Positions 40,994 through 50,317 of a DNA stretch of 64,000 nt are shown piece after piece. The DNA comes from Moesziomyces globuligerus (lineage: Eukaryota; Basidiomycota; Ustilaginomycetes; Ustilaginales; Ustilaginaceae). Under the pieces are notes generated by a model that worked only from the letters and a program-made list of their open reading frames with translations, was not told where the DNA came from and searched no databases. Within the stretch, counting starts at the first letter, position 1. Each line of letters begins with the position of its first letter. Both the position numbers and the translations under genes were made by a program. The stretch spans positions 1,674,001 to 1,738,000 of the forward strand of contig JARVLF010000015.1 in the NCBI GenBank assembly GCA_030849465.1, given 5' to 3'.

Positions 40994-42040
40994 ATGTCGT
41001 GTGTGGTGGCTACGTCGATACCATCGACCACCAACATCGGGCCTATGATTCGTGGACGCCATTTGGTCCGCGCTCGACTCTCTGCTTGCTCTCCTCTCGC
41101 CTTGCGGCCTGTTGCACGTGCTGGCTTTGCTACGTCTGGAATTGTCAAGATGAAGATCCACCCGGTGCCCGTGCGCGACGACAACTATGCGTACATCATC
41201 CAATCGTCGGTTGACGGCAAGGCGGTGTTTGTGGATCCGTTTGATATCCCCACTGTGCACAAAGCGGCCGAAAAGCTGGGTATCGCCGACAAAGATGTCG
41301 TAGGTCTCCTAACCACCCATCATCATGCCGACCATTCAGGAGGCAACGAAACCTTCGCTGCCACCTTCCCCCACCGCCCCGTCTACGGTGGCTCGAACAA
41401 AATCCCGGCCCTAACCAACCAGGTCCAAGACGCTGAGAATATCAACGATCTGCTCAAGGGTGTGCAGATCAAATGCCTCGCTACCCCCTGCCACACACAA
41501 GACCACATCTGCTACTACCTCTCGGACAACAAATCCAATGCTGTCTTCACTGGAGACACCCTCTTCATCTCAGGTAATCCACCATCCCAACCCCTCCCCC
41601 CCCCTTTTCCCCCTCTTCCTGCTTTAGACCAAACTTTACTGACTCAGGTGTATGATACAGGAGCGGGACGATTCTTTGAAGGTGAACCGGTCGAGATGCT
41701 GGCTGCGATGGACAAGCTCTCTGCTCTACCCGACGACACAGTCGTCTACTGTGGTCACGAGTATACAAAGTCCAACGTCATCTTCTCCGCCGCTGTGCTC
41801 AACAAGCAATCGCTGCAGAAACTCATCGATCAGCTCAAAGCCGATCCCAAAGCCATCACCACCGGCGTCTACACCATCGCAGACGAACGAATCCACAACC
41901 CCTTCATGCGCACCCGCGACGCCAACCTCAAATCCTCCCTCGCTTCCCACGCTGGCCCAACCAACCTCGACGACCCCGCCGCCGTCATGGGCCTCCTCCG
42001 CAAACTCAAGAACGAAGGTACCCTCAAGGCCAACATCTAA
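40994..42040 (+). CDS. GLO2: Glyoxalase II (hydroxyacylglutathione hydrolase), one in-frame intron
   Basis: Hydrolyses S-lactoylglutathione in methylglyoxal detoxification. It is a metallo-beta-lactamase fold with THHHADH at about residues 107-113 and downstream VFTGDTLFISG and VYCGHEYTKSN metal-ligand motifs. The frame is open throughout, but 41574-41660 is an 87-nt intron: GTAATC donor, TACTGAC branch site at 41637-41643 and CAG acceptor. Removing it joins FISG to AGRFFEG, the family sequence. Exons are 40994-41573 and 41661-42040, giving 319 residues. Three in-frame ATGs matter: 40994, 41045 and 41150. The segment before 41150 is Arg/Ser/Ala-rich without acids, like a mitochondrial presequence, while 41150 (MKIHPVPVRDDNYAYII) is the usual cytosolic start. 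One gene may supply both compartments. Confidence 0.93.
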   Translation: MSCVVATSIPSTTNIGPMIRGRHLVRARLSACSPLALRPVARAGFATSGIVKMKIHPVPVRDDNYAYIIQSSVDGKAVFVDPFDIPTVHKAAEKLGIADKDVVGLLTTHHHADHSGGNETFAATFPHRPVYGGSNKIPALTNQVQDAENINDLLKGVQIKCLATPCHTQDHICYYLSDNKSNAVFTGDTLFISGNPPSQPLPPPFPPLPALDQTLLTQVYDTGAGRFFEGEPVEMLAAMDKLSALPDDTVVYCGHEYTKSNVIFSAAVLNKQSLQKLIDQLKADPKAITTGVYTIADERIHNPFMRTRDANLKSSLASHAGPTNLDDPAAVMGLLRKLKNEGTLKANI

Positions 42041-42144
42041 CCCTAAACCCCCCTCGCCTCCTGCCAACATCTTCACTCCCTCCCACCGTGAATACCCCGT
42101 TGAGCTCGTCTGAATCTGAAACGTGGACTGCAATTCGAGTCGCG

Positions 42145-44142
42145 CTAGGCGAGCGGAAGGTCGTGCAGACCGACAAGGGCGTAGACGCGGAAGTTGCGGC
42201 GGAGAAGTAGCGGTGCGCGGCGCTTAGCCGGTGCAGCATGCAGATCGGGCAGCGGGGGAGTGTCCACATCGCCACTTGCTTCCGCCTTGACGCTAGCTTG
42301 GTCCGGCTCGAGTTTGACGCTTGCGAGCGGCGCAGCATGCGGCCTCTTGGTGCTGGCCCAGTGGCTCCAGAGCGCGCGAGCATCGAGCGTGTGCGGGCGC
42401 CTTGCCCTGGTCAGGTGTCTGTTGATCTTGGCCGGACGCAGCTTGTGCTCGAGATAGGCTTGTCGCTGCGCGTGCTGCTCCCTACGCGCCTTGTCGGCCG
42501 TGCGCACGAGGTAGCGGCAGAGCTTCTGGAGGGAGAGGCGGAGCGTCGCGGTGCGCGCCGCCGCATGCGCGCGTTTGCGCAGCGCCACGTACTCGCGCCG
42601 CCGCTCGCGCGGAAAGAGCCCTGCAGGGTCCGGCTGGCTCTGCGAGGCACAGCTCGACACCGCCTCGTCCACCACCGCCTCTCTCTCGCCTGCACCCACC
42701 CCGGCAGAGAGACCGTGTAGACGTGCCGCGATCGAGTTGCTCCACCGTGCCCAGCTCCGCGTCTCGACCGGCGCAGGCGAGGCTGCCGGCTTGACTTCCG
42801 CCACAACGCCCGCCTGCGCCACCGCCCGCCGTGCCATCCACGCCAGCCGCCGCGACGCATGAATGAAGAGCGTATGCGTCTCGCGATTCGTCGGTGGGCC
42901 CGCATGCTCCCGCAGCGGCAGACACCCGTCGAACCGCGTCGGCCCCACCGCCCCTGGTGCAGCGCTCGGACTGCGTGTGGCTGAGCGCCCATCATCTACA
43001 GCCGCGGTCGTCTTTATCTGGGCCTCATCCTGTTCAGGAAGGAGGTGGCGAGTCCTCGGCCGGCCGCGCTTTCTGGGGATGCGCATGCCGTTCTCGTCCA
43101 GCAGCGGCTTGGCCGTCTTGGCGGCGACGACGCGCGGCCCCGCGGCTGCGCGCGCGATGCTCGGCAGATCGTCTCGCCCTCGTGCTTTGAGTGACGTCGA
43201 ACGAGCCTCGGCTGATGCAGGAAGAGGCGATCCCTTGCTGGATGCAGGATGCCCGATAGTGGCGGGCGATGGTCTGTGAATTGGCGGTGCGACCTGCGCA
43301 GAGATCGACTGAGAGCCGCTAGCCTGCGGCGGATGCGTCGAGGGCGGAGCGACCGCACTTGGCCAGGTGTCTTGCGACAGCGGCGTAACGTTGGCCTGCA
43401 TCTGGGATGGATGAGGCGTGAAGAACTGGGGCTGCGAGAAAGTGACCGAGGCGCTGAAGCCGGGGTAGGTGATCGTGGGCACGGGTCCGGCTGACACCAT
43501 GGGCTGCGACCATGCGACGGCCTGGTTCGGCAATGCGGTCATGGCAGGCCCGACGACGGGCCCAGAGTACGGAAAGGGCGCGTGGGCTTGGGTATATGGG
43601 TAGTACGCCACGCTCCCTTGCGGTGCATACATTGCTGGCTGCGCGCTCGCGGTGGTCGACATCGACGTAGAGGGCCGAGTCTGGATAGAGCGATGGTCCT
43701 GACGTTCAGTGAAGGATGGAACACGTTGCTTGCCTTTCGCCGTTGCTGAAGGATGAAGTCGCGGCAGAGCGTCCGGCCGAAAAGCTGAAGCTGGTGGCTT
43801 GACGGTCTTCTCGCGCTTGACGGGAAGTTTCTGCACTTGCTTCAAGGCGGCAGTCGAGGTATGCGCTCTCCCAGCAAGCGCCTGTCGGTGTGTGACATAC
43901 GCGGGTACATCGTGGCGTTTGTGGAGCTGGTGATGCGCTGTCACCGGGGTGGAAGGACCAGCAGCGACCGCTGGGCGAGGGGGATGCTGAGGCCGATGCG
44001 ACGCCTTGGACAACCCCGCTTGCGAGACAGGCGTCGAAACTGTGGCAGGAGAGTCTGCCTGGTCAGCTGTAGGTGCTGATGAGGTCGAGAAGAGGCGCTG
44101 GTACGCCTTCTCGAACTCTAGATCGACGTCCCGCCGGCTCAT
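42145..44142 (-). CDS. Uncharacterised AT-hook protein
   Basis: A 665-residue protein I cannot assign to a family. Seen: an N-terminal MSRRDVDLEFEKAYQRLF helix, then long Pro/Ser/Gln-rich disorder, then one AT-hook (RKRGRPRTR) suggesting minor-groove DNA binding. After it the sequence is Arg/Ala-rich and likely helical (SRRLAWMARRAVAQAG ...). Near the C-terminus are two sumoylation-type motifs (VKLE, VKAE), and it ends RNFRVYALVGLHDLPLA. The Gln/Pro-rich middle and AT-hook suggest a chromatin or transcription role, by inference only. It converges on GLO2, with 104 bp between stop codons. The frame lacks stops over 2 kb on the minus strand and begins with ATG, so it is very probably real. Confidence 0.7.
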   Translation of the reverse strand: MSRRDVDLEFEKAYQRLFSTSSAPTADQADSPATVSTPVSQAGLSKASHRPQHPPRPAVAAGPSTPVTAHHQLHKRHDVPAYVTHRQALAGRAHTSTAALKQVQKLPVKREKTVKPPASAFRPDALPRLHPSATAKGKQRVPSFTERQDHRSIQTRPSTSMSTTASAQPAMYAPQGSVAYYPYTQAHAPFPYSGPVVGPAMTALPNQAVAWSQPMVSAGPVPTITYPGFSASVTFSQPQFFTPHPSQMQANVTPLSQDTWPSAVAPPSTHPPQASGSQSISAQVAPPIHRPSPATIGHPASSKGSPLPASAEARSTSLKARGRDDLPSIARAAAGPRVVAAKTAKPLLDENGMRIPRKRGRPRTRHLLPEQDEAQIKTTAAVDDGRSATRSPSAAPGAVGPTRFDGCLPLREHAGPPTNRETHTLFIHASRRLAWMARRAVAQAGVVAEVKPAASPAPVETRSWARWSNSIAARLHGLSAGVGAGEREAVVDEAVSSCASQSQPDPAGLFPRERRREYVALRKRAHAAARTATLRLSLQKLCRYLVRTADKARREQHAQRQAYLEHKLRPAKINRHLTRARRPHTLDARALWSHWASTKRPHAAPLASVKLEPDQASVKAEASGDVDTPPLPDLHAAPAKRRAPLLLRRNFRVYALVGLHDLPLA

Positions 44143-45100
44143 CGTGGCGATGTCGTGAGCTTCCGTCGGCAGCCTTGCGCGTCGGCCGGCCCAGTTCTGC
44201 TGTGCAAGCCTCGCCGAGCTGTGCTAGGACAGATTCAAGGATCCGCTCTCAGCAGCAGCACGAACGACATTCGCATGCCAGTCCTCGGGGATGGAGATGG
44301 TGGAAAGAGGTCGAGAGCGTAAACAGCCAGACATCACGGCTCAGGGTCCAGGCCAGAAATCCATACTTACTGTACTCTCACGCACTTCGGACCGCTTCCT
44401 AGCATCGCCGTTTCTCAAAATCACGCACACGACCACGCAGACGCGTGGGACGTGTCCAGCGTAACTCGGCCTGTCTGCTCTCAACGAAGGGGTGGCACAC
44501 TGTCACCTTCCTCACACTCGGCACTGATCTCTTTGGCGTAAGAGCGAGGCACAGCCTCAGACCGCACAACCTCGCTACGACGAACTCAGGCAGGATCACA
44601 AGCGACGGCTTTGGAGGCATGTATATGTGAATTGCTGCGGACTCTTTGCGAGCCATCTGATGCTGCGATGTGATGTTGTGATTCTTTTTTGGAAGAAACA
44701 AGTGGTGGGGAGAGATGGTCGTCGATATGGGCGTACCGATCGACCTTTTCAATCGTGGATCGCCCATCCGAGGGTGCGGGACAGGGCTAGGCAAAGGAGT
44801 GGAAGGAGGGAGAAAGGGGAAAGAGACCGCTGAAGAAAGAACGTCGAGGCTCCACGGATCAATTAGCCGCTCGACGTCTTGCGACAGCAGTTTGGACGGA
44901 GGCGACCCCGACCTGAGAAAAGAGTGCAGCTAGCCTGCGAATCTTCGGCACCGCCTGGAGAAAAAGTACAAGAGGGAACCCGAAATGGTAGCGGCCGCAC
45001 AAAGAGACGCGCGCAGCTGGGCTGCCCATGCGCCTGAAGCCACCTCGAGCGTAGACGCAAGCGTGGCTGCCGACGCATGTGCACGACAAACAACAACCGC
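44143..45100. other. Intergenic, AT-hook gene upstream / RPS5 downstream
   Basis: No gene is recognised; short frames lack motifs. It holds the AT-hook gene promoter and RPS5 3' end. Confidence 0.5.
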
Positions 45101-46608
45101 TTAACGGTTGGAGCGCGCAACACGCTCCATCTCGTCACGCTTCTTGATGGCGTACGAGTTGGACGAGCCCTTGGCGGCGTTGATGAGCTCGTCAGCGAGG
45201 CACTCGGCGATCGACTTGACGTTGCGGAAGGCAGACTCGCGGGTACCGGTGGTGAGGAGGGTGATGGCGGTGTTGACACGGCGGAGGGGCGAGACATCGA
45301 CGGCCTGGCGACGGACGGTACCGGCCGAGCCAATGCGGGTCGAGTCCTCACGGGGACCAGTGTTGATGATGGCGTCAACGAGGATCTGGATGGGGTTGGC
45401 GTCGGTGAGCAGGTTGATGATCTCGAAGGCGTGGGCGACAATGCGGACGGCCATGAGCTTCTTGCCGTTGTTGCGGCCGTGCATCATGAGCGAGTTGACC
45501 AGGCGCTCAACAATGGGGGTCTGGGCCTTCTTGAAGGCCTTGTTCTGGTAGCGGCCGGCAGTGTGGGGGGTGTAGACGGCATTGCGGAGGGCAATGTAGT
45601 CGGTCAGGGAGATGTCCTTGACCTCAACCTCCTGGGGGCTGTAGTAGGAAAATCGCAACAAGCGCGGAAGCTGCAGTCAGTACGCTGTTCAGGAATGTGA
45701 TGCGATAACAAAGCAGATGAACGCAAGCACGCCGGTAGCCAGGGCTCGGAATGGCGGATATCGTCCCAGCCACCATGTATGGTCGGTCGATGCGGGTGAT
45801 GGCGCGTGTCGCGCATGTCCTGAAGATCGAAGCCGATGACTCGCGCCTTTCCTGCGCATCCTGGCCATCTTCTCGACATGAGAGACCTTGTTCCGGCGTG
45901 CTGCTGCGTCCTTCTGCTTTGCTGAACATGCTGCGGTAATACTTACTCCCACTTGCCGAAAAGGCGGACACCGCCGACCTGGGGGGCGGCGACGGCAGCG
46001 ACGTCCTCTGGAAGATGCGATAGAAGGTTGGGTCAACGAGAGGAGGCAAAGTCAGTATAATGTTGCTTTTGATGCAAATGGGTGGTCGGATCAGGGCGGC
46101 AGCTTTCTGTGGCAAACGGCGTGGCGTTGATTCGTGGACACGAGTGCGCATGTTGGGGTGCAGAACGACAGTTGGCAATGGTAGCAGACGGGTAGAGACG
46201 GTGGTCACCGTCACGAGGGTGATGTTTTGCTGGCGATGCATCTTCGACGCTGGCGCTGTGGCCATCGAACCAATCGTGCCTAATGTGATCCATGCCCATC
46301 CTTTGCGTACGAATTCCGTCCTATGCATGCTTCCAACGCCCTATCTGCCTGACCCATGCTCCACCGAGTAGATGAGACCACTGCTCCGACTGAGACGAGG
46401 ATGATGCGATGCCGGCTGATGCTGCCCTTCTGTTCTGCTCCATCGACGTCTGCTATGCTGTTCTGCTGGTGTATGCTCGTCTGCGTCTCTCGTGTCCTTT
46501 GTCGAAGTGCCGATGCCGTTTGCTGGAAGAAAGCTGCGCGTCGCTGTTCCGTCTGCTCGTCGCCGAGCCACAGCGAAACTCACTAGGAATTCCGACCTTG
46601 GCAGCCAT
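45101..46608 (-). CDS. RPS5: Ribosomal protein S5 (uS7), three exons
   Basis: A small-subunit protein at the mRNA exit side of the decoding head. The exons, deduced by hand, are 46608-46584 (25 nt, MAAKVGIP), 46007-45947 (61 nt, ending VRLFGKW) and 45638-45101 (538 nt), giving 207 residues. Junctions rebuild [12 protein letters not shown], as expected for eukaryotic uS7. Intron 1 (576 bp) has GTGAGT and TTCCAG; intron 2 (308 bp) has GTAAGT and CTACAG. Both contain TACTGAC near the acceptor. The body holds [57 protein letters not shown] and the C-terminal [17 protein letters not shown]. Two introns in an otherwise intron-poor region is typical of ribosomal protein genes. Confidence 0.94.
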
Positions 46609-47698
46609 GTTGGGCGATATGTGTGTCGATGTGTCTTTTGTCCACGAACGGGAACAAAAAGTCGAGAAGGTGATGAAGGGGTCTTGAAGAGGTGGTTGGT
46701 GAGAGTGCAGCGATGGTGATCTCGAAGACGCTGGCTAGCCTGTGAGCCTCTCCGCCTTCGCCCCACTAGCCAGCGCGTTGTGCGGCTCCGCCGCCCTCTT
46801 GGCTTGACACTCTTGCGCTTGGCCTGGCCGGACCTCGGAAGCTGCAGCCTCTCTCTCACACAGACAGCCGTGCTCGCCTCCGTCAGGCCAGAGCTTGCTC
46901 CACCGTTCCATCTAAGCGCTTGCCTCCATACAGTGCCTCACCTTGCACCAGCAGGTGCCTGCAGCAGTGAACACGAACGGATTCGAGATCGCCCTCTCGC
47001 CGAGTGCCGTTGGACCACACCTGACTTCAAAATTCGAGGTGCATCCTGCAAAATTTAAATTCAAGCCGCTTTCATTTCGTATCCAAAAGTGAGGTCGCGT
47101 AGAGATTTCAACTTTGGGGGCAAGCTACATCACGTGCAGATAAAAGGCTCGGCCGAGCTTTAACTCAGTCCACTTTCTTTGATTTGGCCGATCCGCCCCA
47201 TCACCCTCCTGATCCGCCCCCGATCGATATTGCGTGCACGCTGCGTCAAGTCATGGCGTACTTGCGCGGCTGAAGCAGCTCTGCCCCTTAGCGTTTGGAC
47301 TCTGCCATTGGAACGCTCTCAGACAGGCTATCATCTCGCACTCTGGCAGGCTCTCGTCTTCTCTCAACGGACGAACCCACCGCGCCAAGAACTCGACTAG
47401 ATATGGTATACAGCTGAATGTGTTTCCAAGAGATCAAATAATGGTACATGTCGAAGACAGCGAATGACTTGCCTTGGCGCGGCAAAGAGCGGTGGAAGGA
47501 TCGGAACTTCGCCGATGTGCAGCTGCTGTACAAATACACGGAATTGGCCTTTGTGAACCTCGCAGCGCGTTGAGACGCTGGTGTGCAGAGATCTGGAACG
47601 TTGCCAGATGCCCAGGTGTGTTGATGCGATGGCATCGAGGAATGGAGTCTCGAGCTGTGCGGGCAGCACCGATCCTCATCGGCATCCGATCGAGCGGC
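46609..47698. other. Intergenic, RPS5 promoter / 3' side of the WD40 gene
   Basis: No gene is supported. RPS5 is transcribed leftward from here. A plus-strand E-box palindrome CACGTG (47131-47136) followed by an AT-rich GATAAAAGG is visible, but no plausible gene follows it on the plus strand. Confidence 0.45.
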
Positions 47699-50317
47699 TT
47701 AGACACCGCCCCTCGCCTGCTTTTTGGGCGGCTTGTCGGCGGTCGCACTCGTCTCCGGCTTGGCCTCTGCCGGCGGAGGCGCCTTGAAGCTGGCAGTGGA
47801 CTGCACCGAATCCAGATCGGCGAGGTTGAGCACCGTCAGCTTTCGGTCGGCCTGTGAGATCGCGAGCTGATGACGCTTGGCGAACCTCGGTGGCTGGGCC
47901 TCTTCTTTCTCCCCTTCCTCCTGCTTCGTCTCGACAGTGTCCTGGATGTCCTTCCATGCAATGTCAAAGATGGCGCCGCCTCCCACGTACTGCTGGACCA
48001 GTGCGCCGTTGTCTACGCGCGAGATTACGACCTTCTTGTCGATGCCTCCCGTTGCGAGATAGCGGGCGCAGGGGCTGAAGCGCAGCGTGTAGACGTTGTC
48101 CTCGTGCGCATCAATCACACGCAGACAGTCGCCGTTGTCGGCGTTCCACAGCCTCGCGGTCCAGTCAAAGGAGCTCGTGGCGAGCATGCGTGGCTGGTCA
48201 GGGTAAGCGGATCCAGGGCCGGTCGGGCACCACGCGACAGCGTAGAGTTCCTTGGTGTGGCCCGCTAGCGTAAGTCGCAGGCCCTTGTTTGGGCCCTTGG
48301 CCGTCGTGGTGATCAAGCTAGACGAGCCGGGGTGATTGGTGGTCGAGCCTGCGTGCCCATTGCTGCCAGGCGCTGGAGACGAAGTGTCCTTGTTGGCTGT
48401 AGCGGGCGCTGGGGCAGAAGTAGCGTTACCGCCGACGGAGCCGGGTGTCGCACGGTCCTTCTCGCGATCGCCGGAGCCATCCTCGTTCGGGCGAGACGCA
48501 GGCTCGTCGTCCACATCCATCCCTTCGAGGTGCGCACTGCCACCGCGGCGCTGCGAGGCTCGTTTCCGCAGGTGGTCACCGCCTGAGCCAGCCGCAGCGG
48601 AGGCGGCTCCACTGGCATTGGTTCCGATGTCGAGGGCCCAAATCTTGGCCGTCATGTCGTCCGATACCGAGGCAAGGAGCGTCTGCGAGGGGTCAAAGCG
48701 AATTGCGTTGACTTCGTCGGTGTGACCCTTGAAGGTCTTGACCGGCTTAGGCTCTCCGAGTTTGCAAAGAGTGATGCTGTTGTCCGCCGAGCACGATGCA
48801 AAGTAGGTGTCGGCGACGGACGGGCTCAGACCATGTGGCATGGGTGGCGGTGCATCCGACGAAGTCTTGGGTTTGAGCGAGCCGTCGGCGGTCGAAAGCC
48901 ATTCGACGTCCAGGACGCTGTCGCTGTGGAGCGGGAAGGTGTGCCGGGGCTTGCCGCTGTTGAGATCCCAGACGATGATGGTGCCATCGGCGCTGCCCGT
49001 GAGCAGCATGTTGCCCTTGCGGTTCCAGCGAACGCTGATGACGGGCCCTTGGTGCATCGACATGACGAGGTGGAGATCTCCTTGCGGCGTCCACAAGCGG
49101 ACGATGCCGTCGTAGGAGCCCGAGGCAAGCAGTGTGCCGTCCGGGTTCCAGTCGAGCGTCGAGATGTCCTTGCTCTGAGTCGCCGGCAAGTGTTTGCAGA
49201 TGGTGGGTGCATCCGGGACTTCACCGGCCTGTTCGGGTATCTCCCAGATGCGGACGGTGGCATCGCCGCCTCCCGACGCGAGCATGTTGGGCACGGTGGG
49301 ATTCCAAGCAGAGATGAAGACCTCTCCCGTGTGTCCTGAGAGCGTGGTGATCTGCCCATCTTCGATGTAATTGTTTCCCTTTGGCTGTGGTATCGGTGCC
49401 TTTGGGTCCTTGCTGCGCGAACCTCCCTCTTTGTCGCTGCGCTTCTTGCTTCCCTCGCCATTCTCTCCTGCAGCGGACTTTCCGCCCTTCTTCTTCTTCC
49501 CGCTGCTTCCGTCCCTGTCCCTGCTGCGCTGTTCCTGTGCCGGCTTCTTCTCTGCGGCGGGGGACCCGGACCGGGACCGCGCTTCGCCATTTCGTCGGTC
49601 TTTGTGTGGGGAGGCGTGGTCGCTATCGGCACGCGAGGCCTCAGCAGATCCGAGCGAATCGGCCTTTCCGCCCGCCTCGCCTCTTCGAACGCGCTTGTCT
49701 TCGCGGTCCGCTTCGGAGCTGACGGACGCCGAAGCCTTGCGTTTGGCGTCTTTGGGCTTCGAGGACGACGTAGCGTCCTCCTCAGCTACGTCCTCGATCT
49801 TCTTCTTGGAGGAGGAGGCGATCCTAGACGAGCGGTCTGAGTCGTCCGGGCTGCGTACAGAGGACGCAACAGATGCTTTACCGATGTGCACGCCATTGGC
49901 GGCACTGACGGCGGCCGAAGGCGTTGGGGTTTGCGTGGTGGCTTCCCTGTGTTCGGGTCGAGGCTGCAGAGCTGCGAACGGATCTGGTTCGGGAGAAAGA
50001 CGTGTCGCGGGGGCAGGCGAAGGCGTGGGTCGAGGGTTGCCATCGCAGACATGATGAGGTCCCAGCAGGTGGAAGGCTGCCGAACACGGCTTCTCGGAGC
50101 CATCGTCAGCGACGTGTGCCTCTACGGATGCATAGAGAAGGCCTTTTTGGAGGTAGCGTACGAGTTGTCCGGGCTCGACGATAGCTTCCTTGGAGAGCGG
50201 TGAATCGTCCAGGCGGGACTCGTGCCGCAATGAGAAGGAGGCATGGTGGAAGCCGGACTCTTTAAGGTAGTGGTAGACGAGCAGATTTACCTCTTCCGAG
50301 GTGCAGAGAGGGGCCAT
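47699..50317 (-). CDS. LisH and WD40 protein, TBL1/Sif2 type
   Basis: A probable scaffold of a Set3/SMRT-like histone deacetylase corepressor complex in the nucleus. The N-terminus TSEEVNLLVYHYLKESGFHHASFSL is a LisH motif at about residues 6-37, followed by the helical region seen in TBL1 (VRYLQKGLLYASVEAHV). Residues about 110-310 are disordered and highly charged. WD40 repeats start at about 320 (ITTLSGHTGEVFISAWNP, LASGSYDGIVRLW, LLTGSADGTIIVWDL, KTFKGHTDEVNAIRFDP, LASVSDDMTAKIW, LAGHTKELYAVAWCP, RVIDAHEDNVYTLRFSP, YLATGGIDKKVVI). An insertion of about 110 Ser/Gly/Pro-rich residues interrupts the propeller near 48280-48630, and another shorter one lies near 48830-48880. The start matches the family N-terminus; single exon, 872 residues, much longer than human TBL1 because of the disordered parts. 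Confidence 0.88.
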   Translation of the reverse strand: MAPLCTSEEVNLLVYHYLKESGFHHASFSLRHESRLDDSPLSKEAIVEPGQLVRYLQKGLLYASVEAHVADDGSEKPCSAAFHLLGPHHVCDGNPRPTPSPAPATRLSPEPDPFAALQPRPEHREATTQTPTPSAAVSAANGVHIGKASVASSVRSPDDSDRSSRIASSSKKKIEDVAEEDATSSSKPKDAKRKASASVSSEADREDKRVRRGEAGGKADSLGSAEASRADSDHASPHKDRRNGEARSRSGSPAAEKKPAQEQRSRDRDGSSGKKKKGGKSAAGENGEGSKKRSDKEGGSRSKDPKAPIPQPKGNNYIEDGQITTLSGHTGEVFISAWNPTVPNMLASGGGDATVRIWEIPEQAGEVPDAPTICKHLPATQSKDISTLDWNPDGTLLASGSYDGIVRLWTPQGDLHLVMSMHQGPVISVRWNRKGNMLLTGSADGTIIVWDLNSGKPRHTFPLHSDSVLDVEWLSTADGSLKPKTSSDAPPPMPHGLSPSVADTYFASCSADNSITLCKLGEPKPVKTFKGHTDEVNAIRFDPSQTLLASVSDDMTAKIWALDIGTNASGAASAAAGSGGDHLRKRASQRRGGSAHLEGMDVDDEPASRPNEDGSGDREKDRATPGSVGGNATSAPAPATANKDTSSPAPGSNGHAGSTTNHPGSSSLITTTAKGPNKGLRLTLAGHTKELYAVAWCPTGPGSAYPDQPRMLATSSFDWTARLWNADNGDCLRVIDAHEDNVYTLRFSPCARYLATGGIDKKVVISRVDNGALVQQYVGGGAIFDIAWKDIQDTVETKQEEGEKEEAQPPRFAKRHQLAISQADRKLTVLNLADLDSVQSTASFKAPPPAEAKPETSATADKPPKKQARGGV

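Noticed and set aside
47131..47147. E-box CACGTG followed by GATAAAAGG as a plus-strand promoter
   Set aside because: No credible plus-strand gene follows before the WD40 gene's 3' end; the motifs are short enough to occur by chance.
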